Shown: piece by piece, positions 21,978-32,404 of the stretch
How positions within the stretch are numbered: position 1 is the stretch's first letter
How the letters are laid out: every line of letters starts with the position of its first letter
Program-made: the position numbers and the translations under genes
From: Macrostomum hystrix
Taxonomy: Eukaryota > Platyhelminthes > Macrostomidae
Assembly (NCBI GenBank): GCA_950097015.1
Contig: CATNEN010000038.1
Span: 6,059,001 to 6,123,000, forward strand
Direction of reading: 5' to 3'
DNA: 64,000 nucleotides
Notes under the pieces: generated by a model
What the model was told of the DNA's origin: nothing
The model's input: the letters and a program-made list of their open reading frames with translations, nothing else
Databases searched by the model: none

Positions 21978-22970
21978 TATTTAATGGGCGCAGGTGGTAC
22001 ACAAGCACTTGGATGATTAGCATAATGGGAGATACCTGTAATAGTCTTGATTTCCCTCACACTGTGCCCAGCTTCTGCCAAGTTGGTTACAACAATGGCA
22101 CGAAAGAGGTGGTTCGTGTGCTCGTTCTGAAGACCTGCACGCCGTGAGATGTTCTTCATCATGTCATGTAGCGTGTTCTTCCGCGGAACCTGCTTGGCCG
22201 AGTACAGGACGTCAGAATCAGCACAAACCTTTTTGGGCTTCGGAAACAGTGCCTCACACCGAGTGGGAATTTGGCGAGATACAGCTGCACTGCCTCAACT
22301 GAGCCACCCGTACTGAACATCCTCGTTTGCTTTTCGGTTGAACATTGCTCAATACTTGCCGCCGTCAAAGTCTTCTCAGGAACCGTTTGAAGCATGTCGA
22401 TGCACTCCACACCGTCATGTTCACAGAACGGCAGTGAGGATACCCTCAGGTCCCTTATCCATTCACGACCTCGGAAGCCAAAGTGATAAATGATGCTAAA
22501 AAACTTTGCCTTGCAGTCGCTCCGGGTCCCACATTCAGCAGTGACAAGTCGGAATCCGTGATGGCCTTGAACCCTCGTCTCCAACTGTTCGCTCCCTCAA
22601 CTGGCAACTCAAACGCAGGACTCACGAGTATGTTTCATTGCTCAGGCGAAATTGCTCATTCCCAATGACGTCAGTCGCACTTGAGTCTCAATCATGTACC
22701 TGTGCACACTAGCTCGGAAGCCCCGGATCGTATCTGGTGAATATGTCTTTGTCCCTACGGCAGGTTTTCCTTTTCAAATAGCTGTCGACATAACGCATCG
22801 GAATGCGTTCAATGTCCTCAGGCAGTTTCTTCTCGCGGAGGAACTTCTCAAGTCGTTCAATGCGGTTCTGAGTAGTAGCCAATGTCGAAGGCGATGCCTC
22901 GGTGTTCTTAATGTCTTCAAGTTCCCTCGCATCCAAGTCGCGTAGGCGAACACACCGGATCAACACCGGA
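21978..22970 (-). pseudogene. Crypton-like (DUF3504-type) tyrosine recombinase remnant
   Basis: Minus-strand frames, read 5' to 3', give: an N-terminal core-binding segment near 22900-22760 (RIERLEKFLREKKLPEDIER, then RYVDSYLKR); a middle catalytic region near 22480 (HFGFRGREWIRDL) and 22280 (AVQLYLAKFPLG); and near 22110 the conserved box TNHLFRAIVVTNLAEAGHSV, which fits the H-x-x-R motif of tyrosine recombinases, followed by a candidate G-H-like TG step. This order matches Crypton and domesticated DUF3504 proteins (established knowledge). Frames are interrupted at least twice, no clear catalytic tyrosine was found after IKTITG, and no ATG opens the frame. Judged a decayed mobile gene. Confidence 0.65.
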
Positions 22971-23082
22971 ATTCAGGAATTCTTCGAGTTATAATGCAAT
23001 ATGCGAATGGATTATTGAACATAATTGAGATAATTATGAACACATGAACACACCAAAAGCACATGTGCGCCTTACACAAACG

Positions 23083-23208
23083 TAAGATAGATACTCGAGT
23101 TCTATTTATAGTTGATGCATTAAATGCTATCAAAGTTTGTCTGTGGAATTTTTATTTTGTTCACAGCTCGAGACTGAAAGTAAAACAAGGACTATCTGCT
23201 GAAACAGT
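23083..23208 (+). promoter_or_regulatory. Distal upstream block of paralog II, cut off by the transposon
   Basis: Matches 18952-19070 upstream of paralog III. The P-like element separates this block from the rest of paralog II's upstream region, which resumes at 26943, moving it about 3.7 kb away from the gene. Confidence 0.6.
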
Positions 23209-23216
23209 GATATAAG

Positions 23217-26200
23217 CAAGGACTTCTATATAATAGCATCTGGACTGGAAACGAGAAATAAATTTCACAATTATTTTACCACATGAGGCCAATGTTTAGC
23301 CGAGCACAGCGGCTCTCCAGAGAAACATATCTACTTAAGCCGTCACACATCTCAAGGCGCCTACATTCCAGGCATGCACATTGAATTTGGTGGAAATCCT
23401 ATGTTGTGGAGAGAAATGGAGTCTACTTTTTTCGGAGAAGCATTTCCAATTGATTTCAATGGCGTTTCAAATTGGCATTCCATCGGTCCCCAGCTGTTCA
23501 CCATAGACACTTGTTCCAGAACTGCCACGACTTATGGCCACGTAGTGGCACTAATTTGAATTGGATCAGATTTCCTATTTGTTTCATTTCATACTCAACG
23601 CAGTTTCCTCAGTTTTCTTTGCCAAGGATTTCTGCGCCATAAAAGCATATCCTTCACTATGGTGAACAAGTGTTCCGCATTCGGTTGCAAGAGCGGCTTC
23701 GCTAATAGTTCAACGCCAGGTACTGTGACATTTCATTGCTATCCACTCAACAACCCGAGTCTATTGAAAAAATGGAATAAAGCAAATCCGAGGAAGGCGT
23801 TTCAGCCCACGAAGTATTCTCGTATCTGCTCGCTTCATTTCACCACTGAGGACTTCGTCGAAACAACTCGAGATAGCAATATCACTCGCAGAGAGAAGAA
23901 AGGCCAGCTGACCAATCGTTATCTGAGGCAAGATGCAGTGCCAACTATCTTTCTTAATGCACCTGCATACCTTTCTTCTGTCCGGCAAGCAGCTCGGAGC
24001 ACATGCTCTGCGACATCATCTGCGCGTCTGGAGGCTGAAAACATGCGTCTCAATGATCAAATCGCCGACTTCTTTGCCAAAGATTCAATTCTCAGTTGCT
24101 CGCCACGAGAAATTCAAGAATTGCTCGAATCAGAGGAAACGAGACCAGATGGCTTTCAAACTGCAATTTGCAACGAGTTCCTATGCATCTTCATGCTGGA
24201 GGTAAAGCATGTCTGCCAGGTTGCGTGCTCCATCTGCATTGGACCGAATCACAAAGTCTCCGTTGGTCTGAATGGCACAGCACTGTTACAAGACCAGGTG
24301 GTAAAATTGGTTGGCACGGATGGAAAAGTTTCTTCCATCAGTGAAGTTGTGAATTTGATGGCTCGAGTCAAGAACTTGAAAGAAGGTCTTGAACGCGCTG
24401 AGCAGCAGATGTTGCCTGATGCTGTTGTTAAGAAGCATTTCGATCACTTCATAGACATGGCCCACAACAATCTGACAAGTGCTCTAGAGCAAAAGGAAGA
24501 CAGGTCGGTGACTTTTATTCGAGAGCAGCTGCAGTTGAGCTGTGAGCCAAAGACATCGAGGAGATACTCTCAACAGCTGATGGTCTTGTGCTACATGATT
24601 TATTCAGTAAGTGCTGCAGCTTACGGGCTTCTACGTGAGCAAGAGATTCTCTGCCTGCCATCAGAGCGAACTCTGCGATCAGTCACTAGGAGAATTGGAA
24701 AGGATGGATTGGATTCTCAGAGTTACCTTCGGCTGCGAGCGTCCAAGCTGACACAGATGGAGCGAGTTGTGGTGCTGATCATTGATGAGATCTATGTGGC
24801 CAATCGAATTGAGTACTGTGGAGGCCATGTGAGTGGATTGGACAATGATGGAGTGGTTGCTTCAACCTACTGTTGCTTCTTGATAAAGTCAATTGCAGGC
24901 AAGTACAAGGACATGGTGTCCATGTTTCCTGTGGCAAAGCTGACAGCACAGAAGCTCAGTCACTGGTTCCAGGATGTCATGGATTTGCTGCGTAGCCTGC
25001 AGTTCTCCGTCATTGCAATATCCGTTGATAATGCACCAGTTAACAGAAAGTTCGTCGCCGATTTTCTGTGCGATGGAGACTTGAAGGAGTCAATTACTGA
25101 CAAGGTCACAGGGCAGCCTATCTTCATTGTGATTGATCCCGTGCACAACCTCAAGAACATATACAACAACTTCCAGACACGGAAATCATTTCGCTGCCCA
25201 GCATTCCCACCAGTTTTGATAGAAGCCTGCGACGCTCACTTTTGTCACATCGGTGAGCTGTTCAATGCTGAAGCCAACAAGCCGGTGAGACTTGCTCACA
25301 AGCTCAGCCCTGCTGTGCTGAACCCTAAAAATATCGAGAAGTCGTCAGTAAAGCTGGCAGTGGCAGTATTCTGTGATTCAACTCGAGATGCACTCAAATA
25401 CTACACTGCACATGAGAATAAGAACTGGAGTGGCACCGCAAGATTTTTCAGTTTGATTCTGAAGCTCTGGAAAGTTCTCAACGTCAAGACACCATCAAAG
25501 GGACTTCGAAAGCGTGACATTGCGCAGGATCCAGTGCGCTCGTCGCTTGACTGGAAGCTGGGATTTCTTGATGAGTTCAGTTGTTTTCTAAAGGTAAGTC
25601 TTAAATTAACTATTATCTTTAATTATTGTTACCAGTGGCATGGATAAGTTAAATTATTCATGCACAAACAATTTGCAGTTGTGGCAGTCCTCTGGAGACT
25701 ATGGCTTGTCAAAAGAGACCTTTTTGGCATGCCGGATTACCTGCCGATCCATCGCTGCCTGTGCGAGACATCTGCTGGATCACGAAGGATTCTCCTATGT
25801 ACTTCTTGGCTCACTCCAGTCCGACAGCATTGAACGCCGATTCGGCTGGCTCCGTCAGATGTCCGGAGCCAACTACTTCATTTCTGCAAGGCAGCTAACT
25901 GAAAACAGTCGCAAAATTGCTGCGATCAGTCTGCTGAAGTTTTCTCAGCTGTCACTGGCCGATATTGACAATGCCATTGAGTCAATCTGCGCCAAGGATC
26001 AGTGCGTGAAGGAACTGGCGCGAGAGTTTGCAAGCAAGATGGAGATGAATATCCAGCCATTGAGCTCTGACTGCACCATCATCTACTATATAAGTGGAGC
26101 AGTCGCTAAGAAATTCGTGCAAAGAAAGCGCGGGTGCGCATCTTGCCGCGAACTTCTGCTTGGCTCTGACGATCTGCCGCCTCTTGAGACTGATGGCGGG

Positions 26201-26934
26201 ATTCAGGCCACGCCATCGTCTTCTTGGAGGAGATCAACCGGGGTGGCCTGTCCAAGCCGTCTGATATCGCTTTTGGGCTGGCCAGACACTGCTGGCAGGT
26301 GTTCGAGGAGATCCGGCAGAGCAATGAACTGCGCAGATGGCTGCTGCATGCTCCCAACCAGATGCAGCTGTTCTGTCACATTGTCGATGAGATGATGGAT
26401 GACAGCAACTATCTGGAACATTTCATGGGTCAGACGATGTGCACGGATGGCCATGATGTGAAAGAAGGAATCGTCTGTGCATTTTTCAACTGCATGATGA
26501 AAAATCTAGTCAAGGACGTTTCGGTTAGTGGAGCTGGGGCTCGAAGTAAGCGAAAGTCGGCCAAACTTTCCAGTGCCAGAACAGACAAGTAACTTTTATT
26601 TGATGCCAATACGAATCTGTGAACACTCTTCTTCAAGTTCTACGTTACCATTGCCTACGTGTTTTGTTTGTTACCGATTGTTTGAAGCACACCTGCATAT
26701 GCGTTAATCCATTTGAATTTGCGTTGCTGCTTTAAGGTACTCGTAAACAAATTAATAATCTGAAGAAAGGAACTAGCCAGTTAACATTACATCTCTGGAT
26801 TTCCGACATTTGAATTTCCGATCTTGCATTTCCCAATTTGACAGATTCCATAGAAAGCAGGGGAAAAACTGGCCTCATGAGGTAATGGGTATTTCTTCGC
26901 TTCCAGTCCAGATGCTATTATATAGAAGTCCTTG
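23217..26934 (+). mobile_element. P-element-like DNA transposon, 3,718 bp
   Basis: The ends are perfect 34-bp inverted repeats (23217-23250 and 26901-26934; outermost bases CAAGGACTTCTATATAATAG). Both sides carry the 8-bp direct repeat GATATAAG (23209-23216 and 26935-26942). Eight-bp duplications are typical of the P superfamily (established knowledge). A subterminal 10-bp inverted repeat, CATGAGGCCA at 23282-23291 and TGGCCTCATG at 26870-26879, parallels the internal repeats of P elements. The interior encodes a THAP-domain transposase. The unoccupied site, CAGTGGTATAAGCAAC, is visible at 19070-19085, so orientation and boundaries are certain. Perfect ends and duplication suggest a fairly recent insertion. 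Confidence 0.93.
23659..26592 (+). CDS. P-element-type transposase with N-terminal THAP domain
   Basis: Exon 1 is 23659-25593 and exon 2 starts at 25679, joined in phase by an 85-bp intron (AAG/gtaagt ... tttgcag). Residues 1-98 form a THAP zinc finger: C5, C10, C57 and H60 in the C2CH pattern, conserved W39, and the closing AVPTIF. The catalytic region shows LIIDEIYVANRIEY and VIAISVDNAPVNRKF, holding two Asp residues likely to be in the RNase-H-like triad, then IDPVHNLKNIYNNF. Exon 2 has the P-specific LQSDSIERRFGWLRQMSG, with a downstream acidic residue still to be assigned. The frame breaks between about 26190 and 26215: the C-terminal part (FLEEINRGGLSKPSD to the stop at 26592) is in another frame, meaning one indel or a sequencing error. 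Function if intact: DNA cut-and-paste of the element. Confidence 0.88.
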
Positions 26935-26942
26935 GATATAAG

Positions 26943-27155
26943 CAACAAATACTTTCATAGATGTGGCAGCTGTCTATGGCTGTTCTCGGCCTGGCCGTCG
27001 GTGCAGTAAAACTGCAGTGAAGATCACTAGAAAGTTAACTACGAAGCTAAGAGGTAAATTAAACTTCATTAGAAAACAGCCTTCTAGTCTTATTAACTGT
27101 CGAAGTATAGAAACTCACTTATCTGTAGAAACTATTTCGCAACGCCTGAAAAAAT
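26943..27155 (+). promoter_or_regulatory. Proximal upstream region of VWDE-like paralog II
   Basis: Matches 19079-19286 upstream of paralog III almost base for base (GATGTGGCAGCTGTCTATGG at 26961). Only about 213 bp of the ancestral upstream sequence remain attached to the gene; the rest lies beyond the transposon. Confidence 0.6.
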
Positions 27156-28781
27156 ATGAAAACGAGGTTTTACCTGACTCCCAGCCTGCTGGTACTTCTC
27201 TACTCGTTGACTTGGCCAGCGACAAACGGGTTGCTGACCTGCCAAAATGGCGGCACATTTGATGACGTCCGATACGAATGCATCTGCACGCCAAACTATT
27301 ACGGCAGGTTGTGCGAAACGGCATTCTCTCTGTCTGATCCATGCGCCAATTGGAGTTCAGTGCCAGTCCTGCGCGATGAGCACGCTGTACATCGGCTGGG
27401 CAACAATGTGACCTGTGGTGAGTCGCTTGACCAACCCTGCGTTGATTTCTCCGTCATTCATGCTGGCTGGTATCGCCTGGTGTCTCCCGCGGGTGGCGAG
27501 TTGATCATCGGCACACCAACTGGTAACGTGGCGTGCGGTAGCAAGATGCCTTACTTCCTTCTCAACCAGACCGTTCAGCAGGAAGACAATGCTAACCGGA
27601 TACTGTCCAGAGCCCGAGCTTATCGGTACAGGCCTGGCTTCTCTGGAGGCTACTTACCAGACGACACCAGCTATCCAGTGCGCATTTTAAAGTGCTTTTC
27701 GGCGCTCACCCTGTACTACCTCCAGCCGCTGCCGAGTTCTCAAAGTCACTACTGCATTGGTAACAAGCAGCTCTGTGCTATTGGTCTAACTTCTGTTGAC
27801 GGAACTGGCTTCGAGCCCTGCATTGGAGCAGAGTGTCTGCCGCAGTTGATGAACAATGTTGCGTCACCTCAGCTTCGCTTGGACTACGAAGTTCAAACGA
27901 ATGGTCGATACAGATCATTTTTTCGATGCAACGTATTTGCAGCCTTTCATATCAATGCAAGCCAAGCGAATGGAGTATTGTACCGAGTGGAATACGAACT
28001 GACGCTCAGAAATGGGACTTCAATCGACATTCATCGATGCCGCAGGCAGGATGTAAGCATCCGGGTTGGAGAGAACAGGACCTTCGAGTGCAGTTCCGAT
28101 TTCGTGCTCACCAGCCAAATCAATTTGTACGGCGGTTCCCTCATCTGCCGAGCTCGAGCCAGATGCGCTGACGCTGCGGCGCGGTACAACTCAATGTCTG
28201 TCGTCTCAAACGTTCACGGATTTTTTTTTCGCCACTGGTTTCAGGGTGGGAGCGACATCATTAAGCCGGGCACTCCAGCGACACTGTGCATCGACTCAGA
28301 GAACATCCCAGTCCTGAAGGAGGTAACTTTTTGCTTCTCGGTAGGAAGTCAGCAGATTATGGTTACTGATCGCATTAACGTGTCTGTCGTCAGGCGCGAT
28401 AGAAACGAAAGCCTGAACTGCGGATTCAAAATGATGAACAGCAGGTATAAAGAGAAGAGAATTTGTCAAGACATTGTGCTGCACAATCAAGACCCCGACA
28501 ATCGAATCCCTTATCAATCAATTGTTAAAATAAACATATCATTTTCTTCGAATTCCGACGGACTTGTCACAAGGCTGAGTAACGGATCTATGTTTACTCA
28601 AAAAATTCAAAGCATTGAGATGAAAGTTGACAAGTCAAGCCTGCAATCCGAGAAAGTCACTTATTTGCCGAAGCATGCCACGAGACTGAAAACTGCGCGG
28701 CAGCTGACACTGATTGCTTTGGCTCTGTTGGTTCTTGAGCTGAGCTTGCATGAGATGAGCTTGTTTTGTGAAAGCGCTTAA
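27156..28781 (+). CDS. VWDE/uromodulin-like secreted protein, paralog II
   Basis: Single uninterrupted frame of 541 residues. Residues 1-25 are a signal peptide (MKTRFYLTPSLLVLLYSLT). An EGF-like module follows (TCQNGGTFDDVRYECIC, NYYGRLCE, about 27-54). Then comes a region resembling the D8C domain of uromodulin and VWDE proteins (DPCANWSSVP, HAGWYRLVSPAGGELI, CGSKMPYFLL, about 60-147), and from residue 217 the block shared with paralogs III and I. After SSLQSEKVTYLPKHATRL the frame jumps to the C-terminal hydrophobic tail (QLTLIALALLVLELSL), which in paralog I lies about 2.6 kb further on, beyond the VWD and EGF modules and an intron. The tail may be a membrane or GPI anchor signal. The deletion keeps the frame open. 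The promoter region is split by the P-like element. Confidence 0.75.
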   Translation: MKTRFYLTPSLLVLLYSLTWPATNGLLTCQNGGTFDDVRYECICTPNYYGRLCETAFSLSDPCANWSSVPVLRDEHAVHRLGNNVTCGESLDQPCVDFSVIHAGWYRLVSPAGGELIIGTPTGNVACGSKMPYFLLNQTVQQEDNANRILSRARAYRYRPGFSGGYLPDDTSYPVRILKCFSALTLYYLQPLPSSQSHYCIGNKQLCAIGLTSVDGTGFEPCIGAECLPQLMNNVASPQLRLDYEVQTNGRYRSFFRCNVFAAFHINASQANGVLYRVEYELTLRNGTSIDIHRCRRQDVSIRVGENRTFECSSDFVLTSQINLYGGSLICRARARCADAAARYNSMSVVSNVHGFFFRHWFQGGSDIIKPGTPATLCIDSENIPVLKEVTFCFSVGSQQIMVTDRINVSVVRRDRNESLNCGFKMMNSRYKEKRICQDIVLHNQDPDNRIPYQSIVKINISFSSNSDGLVTRLSNGSMFTQKIQSIEMKVDKSSLQSEKVTYLPKHATRLKTARQLTLIALALLVLELSLHEMSLFCESA

Positions 28782-29747
28782 AGAAATACTTGTCAAGTTG
28801 ATATTAATCTGAATTGTTAGACGAAAAAACTATACTCTACTTTAATGCACTGTACCACTCAATACCGTGTTTTTTGCATTTCTTTATCTCTCACTTACTT
28901 CTCATTTATGGCAGCAATGTTTACGCGCCTAACATGCGAAAAAAGAGTTTTTCGCTGACGTTTCTTTTTTTACCACTCTGATTGATTTTAACGCACTGAA
29001 TATTGTTTTTACCCTCATGTTTTTATTTTGTTGCAGGGCTCTTCTATACAAAGAATGTCATGATTTTAGTTTTTGCAACTAAAATAACTTTTTGCCTCTT
29101 TACAAATATGAATTTAATTTATGGAAGCATATAGCATCGGTGTCCGAGAGGCAAGACACTTATTCACAGTTATTAATGTGCGCTATGCATAAAGCCAAGT
29201 ACATTGGAGGAACAACGCACCTCGATATTGAGCATGATCCAACTGTACACTTACGGGCTTGTCGTCACAGAGTGCTTTTCGTATTCATTCGCCCTCCTCC
29301 AGGCGGCGATGGCACAGTCGTTGCCGAAATCCGTCATCAGATGGGTTAGACCCATGTCTAGTTAATTCTGGGAGAATGCTTCGTGGTTTTCCTTCATCAA
29401 GTCGATGATCGTTTCTCTCTGATATTTGAAGAGATCTGATTCATTGCTGACTTCCTCAATCCACGAATTCTTAACCGTCTGGGTCCGGTTCACTTTAGCT
29501 GCGGGTTCAGATTCTGTCTGCTCTTGGAAGTGTAGAGTGCAGAATTACGGTAATATTTATTTTAACCAAACATGCGCTAACTGCTCTACTCATCCGCTTA
29601 GTAGCAGCCATAGACTGTTCTGTACCCCACTTAACAAGTGCGCGAGGCCCAGCACCTCGCAAATATATTCATCTTCTTGCGTTCCCTTCAGCTTCTCGCA
29701 TTAGCAACTTAGTTACAAGCTATCGCGGCTTTTAAACGAAAGCAAGA
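28782..29747. other. 3' flank of paralog II and unassigned DNA
   Basis: The first 250 bp are homologous to the 3' flank of paralog I. Beyond about 29040 nothing is recognised; part of 29100-29740 may be the 5' flank of the gag relic. Confidence 0.4.
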
Positions 29748-30400
29748 ATGAGCGCAATAAAGTTCAGCGACATGATCAAGCAATTTGATGGCGACGAAGA
29801 TTTCTCGCAATGGGCTCAGAAACTGGAGCTTGTCGCTAAGCTGCTGAAGATCACCGACCTGCAGGGCTTCCTTTCTACCACTCTTCCTAACGGGCGGTTC
29901 CTTTGCCGTCTACCCAGGCCTAGACGAAGCCAGCAAGACTAACTACAAGACGCTCAGAGCAGCCTTGGTTCTGCGTTCAGCCTCAACAAGTTTAAGGCCT
30001 TTGACGCGTTCGTCTCCCGAAGACTGGGTCCTGGGGAGTCAGTGGATGTTTTTCTGGCCGACCTGACAAGGCTGGCACGCCTGGTCGACGAGATGCCCGG
30101 AGACGAATGGATAAAGTGTGCGTTCATTCGCGGTCCACCCGGCGCAGTGAGTCAGCAGTTAGTCGCATCTTGCTCACTGGAAGTATGGAGATCTCCGTAA
30201 TTGTTGAAAAGGCGCGAAGCCTCATGATCGATCGTGATTTCTGCTGCGTCGGAGCCGAGAACGCTAAGGGCGCATAGAAAGCTGTTCGACGCAACAAGAT
30301 CACCTGCTATTCGTGCGGCAAGGAGGGTCATCTCAGCCGTGAATGCCAGAGTCGCAGGAACCGTACTAGACAGAGCTCCTACGTCTGTGGAAACACCGGC
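29748..30400 (+). pseudogene. LTR-retrotransposon gag remnant with CCHC knuckle
   Basis: The 5' part reads a retroelement capsid-like start (DFSQWAQKLELVAKLL near 29805), then in other frames a capsid segment (DVFLADLTRLARLVDEM near 30045). A zinc knuckle ITCYSCGKEGHLSREC lies near 30300, with C-x2-C-x4-H-x4-C spacing. There are at least two frame changes and internal stops. No protease or reverse transcriptase follows. Described only as a dead fragment. Confidence 0.6.
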
Positions 30401-30429
30401 TACGTGGGCGATCATTCTTTTCTTGAGTG

Positions 30430-30795
30430 AGACTCTTGTTATCTTCTTCTGTTTGCTGATTTCCAGCTTCTGTTTCTCCATCAGTTCTTCCAGATTTGTT
30501 TGCTGATCATCACTCAGCTCGTACTCATCAATCGGACTCCATTCTTATGCGACATATGCCAAGCGGCTTCAATTCTCTTTTGCATACGCCTCGCCTCTGG
30601 CTGGTTGGGCAAAGATGAACTTTTATCTGGTGTCTTCTGTGTCACACCTTTGGTCAAATGCGGTTAACCAGGTTCTGATATCCTGGCTTGGGGTGTATTC
30701 TAACATGCCTTATCGGGCCTAACTCCAAACGATTCCTTAACTATTCAGCCAACAGTCCAATTGCATCGTTAATTCCAGCCATCTTGGTTTCTTTA
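30430..30795 (-). pseudogene. Second gag-like fragment, opposite strand
   Basis: On the minus strand, short frames read MAGINDAIGLLAE, then YTPSQDIRTWLTAFDQR, then DEYELSDDQQTNLEELMEKQ, separated by stops. Composition and order resemble the N-terminal part of a retroelement gag. It converges on the fragment at 29748-30400. Family unknown. Confidence 0.35.
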
Positions 30796-30875
30796 AATGT
30801 GTGTTGAACTGAATTTCGAATCCTTCAACCGCTATCACCAAGTACGTTTGAATGTAGGGCTCTTTTATAGTAACT

Positions 30876-31105
30876 AAGTAGAGAGGTTGTAGCCTAGTGG
30901 TTAGGGCGTCGGACTCACGACTTAAAGGTCGGGGGTTCGATTCCCGACTCTACTGGAACAATTTGTGTCCTTTAGCAAGACACTTATCTCTAGGGTATTG
31001 CCTTAGTTCACCCAGCTGTTAAATGGGTGCCATGATTAACTCGCGCTACGCACGTACTCACTCGGTCTTGCGAGATCTATGCTTATTTAATCAGTAGGAA
31101 GTATT
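30876..31105 (+). repeat. SINE-2 family, best-preserved head
   Basis: The first about 80 bases fold as a tRNA: AGTAGAG (30876) pairs with CTCTACT (30947-30953), with A box AGCCTAGTGGTTAGG and B box GGTTCGATTCC (30934-30944). The AGTGGTTAGG segment points to a Glu/Asp-type tRNA ancestor. The body follows (CCTTTAGCAAGACACTTATC and CGCGCTACGCACGTACTCAC). Shared heads and bodies at 9315-9480, 17117-17215 and 59455-59695 identify it as a dispersed family rather than a tRNA gene. Confidence 0.8.
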
Positions 31106-32032
31106 CTTTCTGTGAATATTTACTGATTTGAGCGTCTGATTAAAGACATAAAAAAAGAATTATATATTTATCTAAATATTTTGTTAATCCTTTTGAGCTT
31201 CTAAGTATTGTCTTAGAAATTGCGCAATTCATTACGGTTCGTACTACAATTCACCGCCATTAGCAGTTGTTCGTGTTAAAGCGCTAGGGCCTATTGCATC
31301 CGGTTTTTGGTCGATCGAAAATCGGTAGGCCTACCTTAGTTTAATCTCAAATGTATAATACTTGTCTCGAAAGCCTCGAAAATAGTTGTGTTTTACGTTA
31401 CGCTAGTCAACGGACTCTTTTTGTAGACAACATTTTTTGTCAACAGTTTTTTATTTTAAAAGCATTTTTATTTTTGTGAATTTATTTTTGTTAGTGTTGT
31501 AGTGCTATTTCTTAGATGTTTTTCCATCCACTGCACGTTCTTTATTTCTTTTAATTTGCCAAATTATAGGGAAGAATAACACTTATTGTTTAATTTAATT
31601 ATTAATTCATTTCATTTCAGTGAATCATAAGTGCTTGAGTGGTAATACACTTTAACCTACTCGTAGAATTACTCATCATTTATATATTATTCGCTATGTC
31701 CAGTCTTCAAAGGCTTCCAGTGCATCAGAGCATTCGAAGGTTTACCAGTCAGACACAAGGTGATTTCTCTCACTTATTAGGCCTACTTTATCCTTTTAAC
31801 CAAATCTTTCTTTCTGTATTATATTTTGACCAATCACCTATTACTTTCATAACCAAGTCCAAATTACTGACACAAACACAGCATATTAAATGAAAAAACT
31901 TATTAAAACTGCTAGGCTAATACCACATAGATTTTTTTGAACATCTGACTTGGGGACCATTAGTTTTTGTTGGATAGCCAAAGCACATGTATATCAGTAT
32001 ATGAGTATATATACTAGATATCTACTAGATGA
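31106..32032. other. AT-rich, no gene seen
   Basis: No exon, RNA gene or element recognised between the SINE and the transposon nest. Confidence 0.4.
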
Positions 32033-32404
32033 TAGGGTAATGTATCATCAACCGAACAGTGTATCTTCAAAACCAAACAAGAATTTTGCCTCTTTCCTTG
32101 GTCTTGTGCAAGACAGAAACAAGCTATTGTATTTCACAGAACAACTATTTTGAATGTCAATGAAATTATTTACAAGCTAAGGCATGAGATGCAATATAGC
32201 ATTAAAAGGAAAGAAAGATATGGATGTTTCAGTAGAAATTTTTATTGCAAAAGCATACTTTTTAACAACATTTTTTCAGTATGTACTTTAGACGAAGATT
32301 GTATGTGGTTGCTTGCCAATTAAATGACCATAAATGTAGTTATTTATAGAGCATGAAAAATGTTTTCAAATGACATAATTCATGATAGTTCACTCCTTAA
32401 AATA

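Noticed and set aside
30876-30953. Possible genuine tRNA gene
   Set aside because: The T stem is imperfect, and the sequence continues into a body shared with other dispersed copies, so it is the head of a SINE.
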